The notes beneath the pieces are model-generated. The model did not search any database. It had not been told where the DNA came from and was given only the letters and a program-made list of their open reading frames with translations. DNA of 64,000 bases from Omphiscola glabra (lineage: Eukaryota; Mollusca; Gastropoda; Lymnaeidae), in the NCBI GenBank assembly GCA_964017045.1, contig OZ024794.1, positions 52,605,608-52,669,607 on the forward strand, written 5' to 3'. The position numbers were made by a program, and so were the translations under genes. This document shows positions 12,301 to 24,030 of the stretch, piece after piece; position 1 is the first letter of the stretch, and every line of letters begins with the position of its first letter.

Positions 12301-14931
12301 ATGCAACCAGGGTCTGATTTTTTAATGATAAACAAAAATAGTCAAAGCAATAATATGGAAGTCCCAAGAAATTATGAATAGTAATTTTGAATGTTAAATA
12401 TATTATATTTTTGCTTCATCTCTTATTTTTTTTTTAAATTGTTTTCTTTTCAACTTTTGTGCCTTCTTTATAGGCCATAAAAATGTCATAAGCCCTAAAA
12501 ATTTCAAAAGCCCAAGGCACTGTCCCTACATTACATAATGGAAAATTTGACCCTGTCCGTAATTTGATAAATTATAGCAGATTATTCCCTTATAAAGCAT
12601 GACAAAATTAGCAATATAAATTATGCAGCTTTCAAAACATTTCAATTTCACATGCTTTTTCTAAATTTACAATAGTGAATATAATTAGTAAAATGTGCAA
12701 CATTAAACAAACTTTTTTGTCAGAGATTTACAATGAAGTAAAACAATATATATCTCACTTGATTTTCTTAGGTAGCCAAAGTAGAAAGTGAGAAATTGGA
12801 TTTACAAGATCAGTTGCAAACATTAGAAGAGAAGTTAAAGGACCATGAAAGTGTAAAGTTGCCCTTCATTGATGAGACATCACTTTTAAAAAATGAAACA
12901 CTTCTTGCTAAGGATCAGCATATATCAAAACTTGAAAGTGACTTACAAAAGACTGTGGAAGAGTCAAATAAAATTGTAAGTTTCCTGTTTTTAAAAATAC
13001 TTATTTTTAAACAGGTATAACAGAGCCATAACTTTTAGTAAATTGCTCTTGAGTTATGTAATGATTAAAATCAAAGAGTAACAGAGTGACATGAAATGAA
13101 AAAAGAGTTACATTATAAAATAAGGATAAATCAGAGATGAATTTCATGGGAGAGTTAAACCATATAAATTATGTAAAAATTACAAAACATTGGAAACTTT
13201 CTCCTCTTTCCTTCTTCCACTGTGATTGGACATTTAAACATTGCAGTATCCTTTTTTTTAAACTCTCATGTGCTTTCAACAATGTGAGGGAGCAGACTAA
13301 AGAAATATGTTTTTCATATGTTGCCGATAAAAAAAGGATTTAGGTGCCTGCCTAACACTGTGCTCAGATCAAAGGTTTTATGGATTGCAAGTGGAAAAAC
13401 AACCATGTTTATGTAACTCTAGTTTTAGGCTGTTCTGTTGCTGTCTCAAATCAAAACTTCTAAGCATCATGTGACTAACAATGTGCAATTGGGTATAGAA
13501 GACGTCTACTAAAAATCTCTTATTTGTTTATTTTTCTAATTTGCTAATATGAAATGGGCCTACTACATATTTTAGAAGGCTAAAGTAAGGGTGAGTAATT
13601 TTCTATTATTTACTGCAAAAAAATAATTTTCTCTTCCTTTTACTAAGCAACTCAGACTGAAAAAAAAGATAAGGATGTTAAGAAATCAAGTCCGTGAACT
13701 ACGTCAGGAAGCATCAATAAAAAATATGGAAATGAAGCTTGAAATGACTAACAAATATGATCAAGGAAAAGAATCTTGTAAGCATATCAATTTAGTTAAA
13801 TTGCTATTGCTGAAGTTGTATATTTCTGGGACATATTTTAGCATCTTTGACTTTGATAGTGTCCCATTTTCCCAAATTTATATCATTATTTTTTTTATAA
13901 AAATAGATTTTTTAATAATTGTATGAGTATGGTAGCATCAAGAATAGCCATGGCTATGTGGCATGCACATCAATTATGATGAGAATCTTTAAAAGTGCAT
14001 AATATATCTTGAATTAATGAATCGTTAATCACCTGTCTAACCCACCTACCATTGGTTTGCCCTTAATCCAGTGATACATCTCTGTATCAGTAATCAATAA
14101 TTATGTATCATATTATTATATTAAGTTCAGATAAATATTATATTCTTTCATTTTTTCTATACCCAACAACATAAATTAATTATACTTATATGCAACATTT
14201 TTTTTAATGCATTTACAGGTGACATGCTTGATCATAATTGTAGAAGTGATTCAACTTTAAATTCAGCTTCCCATGACAATAGTCATTCTAAAGTTATTGT
14301 AGAACTATCTAACCAGCTGACAGAGCAAAGTGAACAAATTGCATTTTTAGAATCAAAACTTGCTGAAAAGGATTTAACAATTAAAAAATTTGAGAATGCT
14401 GTCAGTAAGAAGTCTTCAAACTTAGATGATAATTCTACAGAGGCAAAGAATACAACCAGAGGGCTATCAAAAGCAGTAAAGACGCAATTAACAAACATTT
14501 ATGGTCAAAATGTAGAAGAATCTAAACCATCATCCAACACCATTCAGCATTCAAATTATGAGCCTATGCCAGTTTATGAAAGGCAATCAACAGCTTTATC
14601 TGACTCAGACTCTGACTGGGGCCTTGATAATGTCATTGGAAAAGACTTATGTTTTTTATCTGAAAGTAGAGTTCAAAGTGCTGTGACTGTCTCACACAAT
14701 GGCAAGGAAGAACTACGACCAAAACCAGCAAGTGCTGGTTCATTATCTGACCATACTATGAAACATAGAAAGAAAACAGCATTACAAAGAAGAGTAAATG
14801 ATCAATTAAAGCCTTCACATACAGCATTTACAGGAAGCACAGAAGAGCATACATCTGAAAGCCAGTTTGATTCAGACATGCAGCAATTCAAAGACTCATC
14901 ACTCTTGCCAGAATTCTCTAAAGTCAAATAA
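9361..14931 (+). CDS. Coiled-coil protein with putative N-myristoylation signal (460 aa)
   Basis: Six exons join in phase: 9361-9533, 11711-11807, 12159-12224, 12772-12975, 13648-13777 and 14219-14931 (stop TAA), 1383 nt in all. The start MGSGSSNQ fits a myristoylation site (Gly2, Ser6), and the next 50 residues are basic and serine-rich, ending near DSGIE. Residues about 95-225 are heptad-like and highly charged (for example ELENKIKQREQE, VAKVESEKLDLQDQLQTLEE, MLRNQVRELRQEA). A second coiled-coil segment follows at about 250-285 (IVELSNQLTEQSEQIAFLES). The C-terminal 170 residues are serine-rich and acidic, with a DSDSDWGLD patch. No catalytic domain is seen and I do not recognise the family. 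A membrane-anchored scaffold is inference. Confidence 0.8.
9571..9753. mobile_element. MITE-like element, 18-bp perfect terminal inverted repeats
   Basis: AATGTTGAGAGATATCAC at 9571-9588 is the exact reverse complement of 9736-9753, giving a 183-bp unit in intron 1 of the coiled-coil gene. The interior has short telomere-like CCCTAAACCTAACC sequence near 9690. No clear target-site duplication was seen, so the superfamily is unknown. Confidence 0.65.
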
Positions 14932-17553
14932 ATAAACCCATCAGTTTTTGAAAGTATTTTCTATTCCTATTTATATTTATTAATAGCAAAACATTTATGC
15001 TGAACTATTTTATAGATATTAAGAAAACATTAAAGCTTTCATTAAACTCCTACATTTATATAAGTTATTATAAGTGCAAAATGCAATTACATAACTAACA
15101 TTTCTGCTGAATGTTTTAATGATAAAGTCAAAATGTTTATTTCAAAATCAGCTTTATAAGTAATGAGCAAAATTTTATTTTAATCAGCATACTTTGACCT
15201 AAAACTTAATTTTAAGTAACATGGATTTCATATTTTACTGTCCACTCTATACTGTAATAATCTTTTTTGAATTATATTAGTTTAATTCATTTAAGAAGTC
15301 ACACCAAACTGAAAAGGACATGTTTAGATAACATTTTCAAAATTAATTTTTTGTATTATGAAAGAAATAAAATAATAATAAATTAATAGTTACCAAATAA
15401 TTAAATATAATTAGACCAAAATTTTTTTATCAAATTATTTTTGTGTATTAAAAGCATACAAATAAAGTTGGATAACAAATTTAATAAAATAATGCAATGA
15501 ATAAGGTGTCATAACCTGGGACATGCTGTTTTTATTACAATGGATGTGGGCTGTAACAAACAGCTTAAACTTAAACAAGTATGGGTGCTTCGTTTTATCA
15601 TAAATCTTGTATAAATAAATTATAGGCATAAATGTTTTTTAAAGTGTACCATCACCCAGATGAGTTTTTAAGGGCGAAACTGTCTATGAAGATTTAGGTG
15701 TAGGCTTTTAGGCTTATCATTACCATAAAAACTTTATGTATACTTTTGTTACATGATTTCCAAGTCAATTATTATGAAAAATAACTCATAAGGCAATTAA
15801 AAATGTTAAAAGTGTTTTTATATTGCTTATACAATAATTTTTGTGTTTTTTCTTTTGTTTAAAACTTCATTCATACATTTTTTTTTTAAATTTAAGTATA
15901 TATATTATTTTTTATTTTATAATAAAAACATATAACTTTTGAAGTTGTCCATATCTTGAAACCCGCTGATTCTACAAATAAGGAAATATATGTTTTACCC
16001 TTTTTGAAATTACCTGAGTTCAGGCTCAGGGGCAAGCAAAATACGTGGCAATGTGAGAACATTTGAATGAGGTTACCAAATCTAATAATAGCAGAATGCT
16101 ACCAGTGTTTCTTTCAGGCATCTCCCCGGAGAATGTCAAGTGCCCCCCACCCCCTGTTTAAAATGTGTACAACAATAAAACAAAAATATATTTTATAAAA
16201 AAACTATGATTATAATTTTTATAAATATTTTAAAAAGTATAAAAACTGGTACCTTGAACCGATTAAAATTAGTGGAACCAGTGAAATATCGCAATGCTCG
16301 ATATATTTAATGTTCCGTCTATGTAAAGCTAATCCTGTTAAAGGCTTACACTAATAGTATTAGATTATAAATATCATACTGTTTTGAAAATTGGCTGCGC
16401 CTGATTATAAGCCAAAACTTACATCCCATTGTTTGCATACATCAGTTTTTTTATTTATTTATCTTTTGCAACTTCACAAGCTTAATGACTAACTGGGTAT
16501 TAAACTACCTTTTCATCAATTTAAAGGTCTATAATTTTAATATAGTTCTTGCTAAGTATCAAACATGTGCAATCTGTTTTCAAATTATCTTTCACTTTCA
16601 TCATAAAAGCATGCTTTTAAAATAGGGATTTCATGTTACTTATAAAGTGTATGGTGGCCTCATGTTTAAAAAAATATAATTATTAGCATAATTTGTAATG
16701 TGCTGGATTTCATTTATGTTGAGCTAAATAAAATAAAGCATAAAAATTAATAATTTATTTTTTTTTAAAACAAAACTTAAGAATTTATTATGGGCATACA
16801 AATAGCGCAAGTTTCAAAAATAGTTATTATAGCGAAAGCTTTTGAGTTTTCTTTAGATGCACTACTTTTGTAACACAGTTCACTGAATAAAAGAGTATAA
16901 AAAAGAAACTTAGATATGTTTATTAAATTCCCAACTGCTTTTCTCTTTTTAATATCAGAATATTGAATAATATCTTAAATATCTCCCCCAACTATCAGCA
17001 CACATTTTTTACATTAATTTTTTTAATGAAAATCCTGCAGAAGGCTTTTTAACAAAATATTTTTTGTACATTTGCATTTCGATTATCTTGCCTATTTCAT
17101 TTTATGTACTAGTTTTAGAAAAAATAATTATTTCTAAATTGTCAATTTTACACTAAATTCTATGGATTTGATTAAAACATGTCTAAAGTATATTGAAAAG
17201 GCAATTTAAAATTCAACTGAAGAAAATCCAAATAAACATTTTAATCAAATTCAAATGAATATTGCATATTGGGAAATGTATACTTGAAAATCCTTAAATT
17301 CTTTACACCTTTCTACAAAACATTATTTTATTTTATATTGACTCAAATAAAACTTGGAAATATTTGGAAAATGTAGTTATTATAAATATTTTTTCCATTG
17401 CTTTCAACATTTAAAATAATACTTGCACTGCTTTTTTGTGATGAAAATATTTTTTGGAAGTTAAAAAAAATTCATTTTTAATAAACGATAAAACCACAGT
17501 GTTATCTAGTAATCTAAAAAAAAAAAAAATTTGTATTGCATAACTAGGTCAAG
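14932..17553. other. 3' flank of the coiled-coil gene, no gene seen
   Basis: Very AT-rich sequence with many poly-A and poly-T runs. AATAAA overlaps the stop region (about 14928-14936) and recurs downstream, but the true poly(A) site cannot be chosen. A minus-strand frame at 15435-15629 has no splice or domain support. No recognisable element was found. Confidence 0.5.
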
Positions 17554-17720
17554 CAGAGCCGTCACTTGACTTTCCGAGGCCCCCTGCTACTTTTCGGGTT
17601 TGTCCTTCCACCACCTTACATTTAAATTTGATAATTTAAAAAGTGTCCACAGCACAACTTTAAGCCCCTAAAATATCAGAGGCCAGCTGCAGGGGTTGCA
17701 GTGCCCGCATGATGGCTCTG
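17554..17720. mobile_element. hAT-type MITE with CAGAGCCGTCA ends
   Basis: CAGAGCCGTCA at 17554 is matched by TGATGGCTCTG ending at 17720 (10 of 11 bases inverted). The flanks AGGTCAAG and AGGTAAGT look like a decayed 8-bp target duplication, which would suit hAT. It is non-autonomous (167 bp) and more GC-rich than its surroundings. Confidence 0.6.
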
Positions 17721-18900
17721 AGGTAAGTGAAACCTACATTTCTAACTAGCATCTCTCCCGTTGTTCTCCGATTAAGTGTAGAATGATGAAAAACTAAATG
17801 TATACATGTGCTGAAATATATTCTTGCATTTTAAATTTATCAAAATTTTCTGGGGACTATAAAGATTTAAGGGGTGACACTAAGCTAGGGCAATAAGTAT
17901 ACCTTCAAGGGCATCAGCTGGAATGTGTTAAGTACATGTTGGGCTGGGGTGGAGTTCGAGATGTACCTGATCTTTGTTATGGCTAATTCTGGCGCCTCCA
18001 CCAGTCGTTTGAAATAACCCCTTACAAATTGTCTAAAAGAATTGCCAACTTCCAGAGGCGTAGCGAAGAGGGGCAGGGGGGGGACAGATGTCCCTGGGCA
18101 CCAGCTAGTTAGGGGCGCCAAAATGTGCTTTGATATTATTTTATTGATGAAAATAATGGGTTTGAGGGTTGAAAAAAAGACAAAAGGGGCGCTATAATAT
18201 GAATCTTGTCCCCGGGCGCCAAACACTCTAGCTACGCCTCTGCCAACTTCAATAGTGCACCAAAATGCACCTCTACATTTTTAATTAATCAAAATTTCTC
18301 TATGGGGATCCATGTCCCAACTTTTGCTTGAGAGTTTTCAGCACCCTCAATTTCTGTTCCCCAGTTCCCTCACGCCAATCAAAGTGACAATACAGTGTTG
18401 AATCTAGGCTTATGCCAAATAATTACCACGGGCGGTGCCACAACCAGAGTGAATTCAGTTTAAATATGGTACTCGGTACAATAATGCCTCCCCCGAGGCT
18501 TAAAAAATTCCATCTCTAGATCAAATGGTGTAACAGAAACACTGAATTTAGGTATACCCCAAAATTCACCTCTTGATTTTAAAATAATAAAAAAAATTAT
18601 GGGGAATTAATCCCCAGACCCCTCTTCTGCTCAAGAGCCATCGATGTCCCAATTTTCGCCCTATTTCCCGATAAATATTATCGCCACTTTTGGTGCAGAT
18701 AGATACACTCCCTAGTGGCGCAGCAAGTATATACACTCGCTAGTGGCGCAGCAAGTACTAGTGCCGCTATCGGCGAGCCAAGATTCGCTGCCCTCTCTTT
18801 CACATTAAAAACTTTGGAGTTGTCAGAGAATGACACTCCTCAACATAATATAAAGAAAAAAATGACACCTGGCTGCACAACCCCATCTGCAACCCTTTCT
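17721..18900. repeat. Mixed old repeats around the hAT MITEs
   Basis: GC-richer sequence than the neighbouring genes. Related phrases recur, such as CACCAAAATGCACCTC near 18257 and CCAAAATTCACCTC near 18559. A short direct repeat (ACTCCCTAGTGGCGCAGCAAGTA and ACTCGCTAGTGGCGCAGCAAGTA) lies at about 18705-18758. The 113- and 68-codon frames here are repeat sequence, not genes. Confidence 0.45.
18053..18242. mobile_element. hAT MITE with perfect 8-bp target-site duplication
   Basis: The element runs from CAGAGGCGTAGC at 18053 to GCTACGCCTCTG at 18242, a 12-bp perfect terminal inverted repeat in a 190-bp unit. It is flanked on both sides by CCAACTTC (18045-18052 and 18243-18250). The 8-bp duplication and CAG...CTG termini are typical of hAT transposons. 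No transposase is encoded. Confidence 0.92.
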
Positions 18901-18910
18901 ACACCAATGG

Positions 18911-19098
18911 CAGAGGCGTAGCTAGAGTGTTTAGCGCCAAAGGAAAGGATTGATTTTTTTAACCCCCCCCCCCCTTCTTTATTTCTGAAACCTATTATCT
19001 TCATCAACCAAATACTATCAAAGTCCATTTTGGTACCCCCGTTAGTCTGGCGCCCGGGGACAGCTGTCCCCTCTGCCTCCCCCTATCTATGCCTCTGC
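18911..19098. mobile_element. Second copy of the hAT MITE, opposite orientation, diverged
   Basis: CAGAGGCGTAGCTAGAGTGTTTAGCGCC at 18911 onward is close to the reverse complement of the right end of the 18053-18242 element. The other end, ATGCCTCTG at 19098 preceded by GGGGACAGCTGTCCCC, matches its left end. The internal sequence has expanded C runs. No target duplication remains visible. Confidence 0.75.
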
Positions 19099-21218
19099 CT
19101 CCCTCACCCCCGAGGAAAATTTCTGAAAGAAAAACGGAATGATACAGTCATCAAATTCGTTATCTAGATTCTGCTTTTGATCCAATTTTTTAAATTCGTT
19201 TCAGAAGCTGGTAAAATAGTGGGAAGGCATATGCCTATATTATATAAGGATAGGCTTACTATTTAAAAAAAAAAAAAAACTAAAAACAAAATGCTACCCT
19301 ACAGATTTGAACATTGTTTTGTTTAAAAATGTCTGAATTGAAATTTTTCACAATACTACAGTTCAACATATAAAAAATGTTTGGTAAATTGTAAATGAGG
19401 ATAATCATATCTTAAAACTCGCCGTTTTTTTACGGCTTACGGATTTGAAAAATAGTATTTAGATTTTTCTGAAAATTGTCTTTATAAAACAATAAATTTG
19501 CCTACGGCTACACGTTAACCATACACGTACACATTAACAATAAATCAAAATCTAATGACCGCACATCGGTAAAAATTGGTATTTAGAATAGTCTATTCTT
19601 TAAAAATAAAGAAAATAATGTTCGTTTGGTTCAGGGTTTCTCAACCGTTTCTTCATTATCCAGCCATACGAATTTCTTGGTTGCTAAATCTCATACTAAT
19701 AATACTAATGCATTTAAAATTGCACAACAAAAAACAACGGACTTTTATATTTTTAATGAATTTCAAAGAGAACAATACAGCTTAGACGACTTAGAAAATA
19801 AACGTGTAGATCGTGGATTTTTATAATTATAATATCACGTTTCCTCTATTAAGTTTTAAGTCCATTTTTTTCCACCTCTGACGACTCGTTATAAAAATGA
19901 ATTAAACTTTTTAACGTGTTGATGATAAATTTTGCTTTGAATGAATGACACTAAAAACTATAATGATTTTGAACTTTCAATAATGTTTGATCTTCCAATA
20001 CTAATAAAATATTAATCCTCATTTCATTTAGGGATTTAATGTAACATACAATAGGCAATAAGGTACATTTAAGAAAATCTGGCACACAATATTCAATGTG
20101 GCACATAGTTTTTCTATAATTCACCTCTAACCTTTGACATTTTCATTTAGGCCAAGTCTTCTTCAGACCGATATTTGTAAGTTGTGTTGTTTTGTTGCGA
20201 CCGACGTCGGTGGAAGGCAAGGAAGGTGTAAGGCCTGAATTAAAATAACAAGCATTATTTCCTTCGCTATTAAATAAGTCAAGATAACGCTTCTATACGC
20301 ATTTATGTAATTGTACTTTATTTATTGAGGAAATGGGTAAACTTCTGACAAAATCACAAAGCACGTAGACGTAGTAGTTAGTAGCTAAGAAACAGCTACA
20401 CAAGACACAATCATTATCAATCAATCTGAATCTCCACACCAAAACACGCACACATTTTGACAATGAAAAAATCATTAACATTTCTCCCCTGAAAAACTGA
20501 GTTTTGGTGTGGGGCTGAAAAATTGATATGATGTGTTAACGGCAACGGCAAGGATTCTATGTCATTCTATGTACTACCAAGTTTCAGATAAGCTATCGGG
20601 CTATAGTATAGGCCTATAGCCTATAGTCTATAGTATACTAAGTATAGTATAAGTATAGGATGAAGTGGGTGAATTAGAAATTAGGCAAATTAGCCTTCTG
20701 AACTTCAGAAACACATGAATAATAGTAAAGTTATTATATATTATTATATAACATAATATATGATTTAAAAATACTGATAATTATAAAGTATTAACTTAAC
20801 CAATCTCTATCTAATCTTATTCTCAAATTCTCAATTTTTATAATTTTAATGATTCATGTATTCAAACAATGTTGTATACAGTATTGACAGTATTGTAGTT
20901 GTCAGTAGATAGTTTTTAGTAGGCCTCTAAACTTTTTAAATTTTGAGGCTATTTTTGATCAAAATCAATGAATTAAAAATTTCAAAATGTCAAAACAATT
21001 GTCAATTCATTGGTTCAATGAATATTTCAAAATATGAACTGAATTGAGGGGGATGTCAGTGGACATAATACAGACCTCCTTAATTAATAAGTCTTTTAAC
21101 TATTAGAATTTTAAAAAAAAATTGAAATTACTCAAGTAGCCTAACCATTGTAATTGTCCATTAATGCTATTTAATACTAATATCAGTACTCTATGTATCT
21201 ATTAATCTATGACTATAG

Positions 21219-22268
21219 AAGAGGTGGGCAACATTTTTTTTTTAAAACACCGTTATGGCAATTGAAAAACCAAATTTCTCACACTTAAGAGGTACATTTG
21301 CCACACTTTTAAGATGGGAATTTTCGGAGATGGAAAAATTTAATTTGGTAACTGGCTGGGACTAAAAATTTAATTTGGTAACTGGCTGGGACTGTGTTGC
21401 TAAACTGTAAGCGTAAAGGGCCATACAAATGATACATAAAGACAACATAATTCTTGGACACATTTTACCCCCCCCCCCCCCACCTTTTTTTTTTTCCTAT
21501 TCCCATTGACACATATATTTAGACACCCTCTTTACATTCAGAAATATGTGGAAAAACTCTCACTGTCACATTCACATGATCACCGTTAATGGCTTGGTCA
21601 AATATTTAATGGTCTAAATGGTTCAACAGAATGATGGAAACTGAGTAGGCTATAAATAGTGATTCCCTGAGGCTATGATCATATAGTAAGGGAAGGAGTG
21701 TAGCGGGATCTCAACCTTCACAGAGACATGTATAGTTTGTCTTTCACTTGCGTGAATGTGCCTAGAGGCTTTTGTTGTGGAAAGATGGCAGACTTAAATT
21801 ACCATCTATGGGGATGTTGGCAACTTGGAGGTGTCATGGGAAGTTTGTGAGTTAGGGATAGATTAACCGAGCATAAGAGCTTGTGACACACACCCTAGAT
21901 CCATGGTGTTTATGGATGGCCCTTAAACCATATAACTATAATAGTAAGACTTGGTTATTGACACAATAGCAGTGGGTTTTAAATGGGGTGCCACAATAAT
22001 ACTCCCAGTAGTGCAGTGAAACTGAACTACAGTGTATTCTGTTGCATCATTGGTTAAAGTCAGTTTACATTTGATACCCAGTCAGTGGTAGTAAAACTCA
22101 TTAGTCAAAAGAGCCAAAAACCAGCAGCAGGACAATTAAAAAAAATTTGAGAGCCAAATTTCTTTTCAAGAACCATGTTTTTAGGAGTCAAAATGGATTT
22201 GTGGCCGACTGGCAGAGCCACACTCAGGTTGCTAAAGAGCTGCATGAGCCACAACTTGCCGACCACTG
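21219..22268. mobile_element. Non-autonomous hAT-like element ending GAGCCACAACTTGCCGACCACTG
   Basis: The right end (22246-22268) has the GAGCCACA...TTGCCGACCACTG layout widespread in hAT families. A GAGGTGGGCAACA sequence at about 21221 is a plausible inverted left end. Repeated GAGCC motifs lie between about 22100 and 22268. A related fragment (GCCGACTGGCTGAGCTGCACTCAGG) sits at about 25471-25495 in GALK2 intron 3. Confidence 0.5.
21334..21393. repeat. 30-bp tandem duplication (two copies)
   Basis: AAAAATTTAATTTGGTAACTGGCTGGGACT is present twice head-to-tail with no mismatch. It lies in the hAT-like element and encodes nothing. Confidence 0.9.
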
Positions 22269-22359
22269 CCCTAAGTGACTTTAGTACATCCTAGGATTTG
22301 CACTATTATAAGATTTCATTTGGAGGCATACAGTCAAGAAAATAAGATTACTAAGAGCA

Positions 22360-22565
22360 TAGGTGCAAGAATTCAGCCTTGCTTCAATCTACTGCTGATT
22401 GCAAAGGTTCCAGATATTGTGTGGATGAAGCACATTTTTCACTACATATGCTGATGAATTGATGCGATGACAATCGGCCATAGACACGTATTATTTTTCT
22501 GTGACAGGAAACTGAAAAGTCTACTTCATCAAATGCCTATGTTAAGTCTATAATAGAGATGAAGC
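22360..22565 (-). mobile_element. Reverse-transcriptase fragment of an RTE-like LINE
   Basis: Read on the minus strand, two conserved RT motifs survive with stop codons inside: DLT*AFDEVD (about 22556-22527) and SSRLKQG*ILAP (about 22405-22370), matching the DLTKAFD and VKQGCILAP motifs intact in the element at 45-47 kb. It is a short dead fragment. Confidence 0.75.
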
Positions 22566-22713
22566 CATCTGCTGTTTACAACAGTTCTGTTTTTACTTGT
22601 CTGTTTAAAATATATAATTATTCATCTAGTTTAAGCCATGATAAGAGGGGTTTCCGCAATAATAACTGTATTTCCTTAGCGTGCCCAATTTGGAAAAAGG
22701 TTGAAAACCACTG

Positions 22714-24030
22714 CACTATAGCATATAATTATTATTTTTAGTATTAGACAAATAGCTAAGTTGTAGTGTTGTGTAGAGTGTATGGCCCATGCATAGTATG
22801 GCCTACTTAATTTGATCCCCTGCTACAAAACCCTTCAAAACAGTACCACTAACCAGTCACAAAATTAAGAAAGGCCAATGACAGCCTGTTGTGTAAATAT
22901 TCTCAAGGCATTCTTGAGATCCTTTCAGTTATGAATACAGTTGAATTTTTTGTTGACATTTAATTTTGGCTATACTGAGAGACAATAATAAACCTACATA
23001 ATTTTACCATTTAGTTTATTTGCTTTTGTTAGCTGATATTTGTGATATTTGGTTTGCTAAAAATCAATTATTTCAAAACCTTTTTATAAAGACATTTTTT
23101 GTTGTTGCTTCTCCCCCCCCCCCAACCCCCGCCCCTCTCATTGTAGGCAGTGTCTGTTCTAATTAAGGGCTATTGTTTCTAACATGACTGTATTAGTTAT
23201 CTACCTGATATCTACCTGTTCACATCTTATCTACTGAGTCCAAACTTAGTAAAAATCTGTTATGAAATTGAGTATGGGCTGATGTGTATCCTCAGCTTTT
23301 ATTTAACCCAGTCAATGACCCAGTCCTCTTACTGGATGTCTTTAACAATTTATCTGCAGTGTCCTATCTCTTGTGTAAGAAATTGCTTTCAGATCAGGTC
23401 ATTGAGCAATCAGAGTAAGATTCATTGTAGACTGGACTAGAAATTGTTTTAGGAGCTGTTACCTTTCAGCAATCAAAAGGTTAACATATTATATTTAATA
23501 TCTTGGAATTTGTGTCACTTGAAAATATTCCATCCTATCTCAATTTTTAATGAAAAATCTATATTTATTACATAAACCTGATCAAAGTTAATTAAAGTCA
23601 ACATATTGATTTTACTGTAGTGTAAGGACAGCAGCTGTCACATCAGATTGTTTACTGCAATCTATTTTGTTGTTGCGCACCTAAGGTGGTGAATATATGT
23701 TCATTGTGTTGAAAAAATCATAAGTGCAAAGAAAAATATTTACATTCAGTAAATGGTACTAAATTTAAAGCATATTATTTTTGTTTTTAATTTTTAATAG
23801 ATGCAACTAGACCAAATTTCAACAGTTATTTCGATTAATTCAAAACAGTTCCAAATTTTGTGCTCTTCTGCAGGTTCACAGTTTACATATAGGTATTCAA
23901 AAGCTGTGATACCTAGTTGAATCTGATTAATTTTATTTTTTTGCGACAGTTAGCAGGTTTAACAACCCTTATTTTATTCAAACAGACTTTTGAAAGTGCT
24001 TTATTAAATATTATTTTCAGATAATTGAAG
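22714..24030. other. Intergenic stretch upstream of GALK2
   Basis: AT-rich sequence with a C-rich run at about 23110-23136. TTTTCAG at 24014-24020 is a good acceptor 10 bases before the GALK2 ATG, so an upstream non-coding exon probably lies in this stretch. I could not place it. Confidence 0.4.

Larger units (their letters stand above)
19632..22713. mobile_element. Possible decayed hAT element, outer ends only
   Basis: CAGGGTTTCTCAACC at 19632 and GGTTGAAAACCACTG ending at 22713 are imperfect inverted matches (12 of 15) of the common hAT terminus CAGNGGTTCTCAACC. No 8-bp duplication is seen and the interior (20-21 kb) has no recognisable transposase, only AT-rich sequence and later insertions. 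The two ends could belong to separate insertions. Confidence 0.4.
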
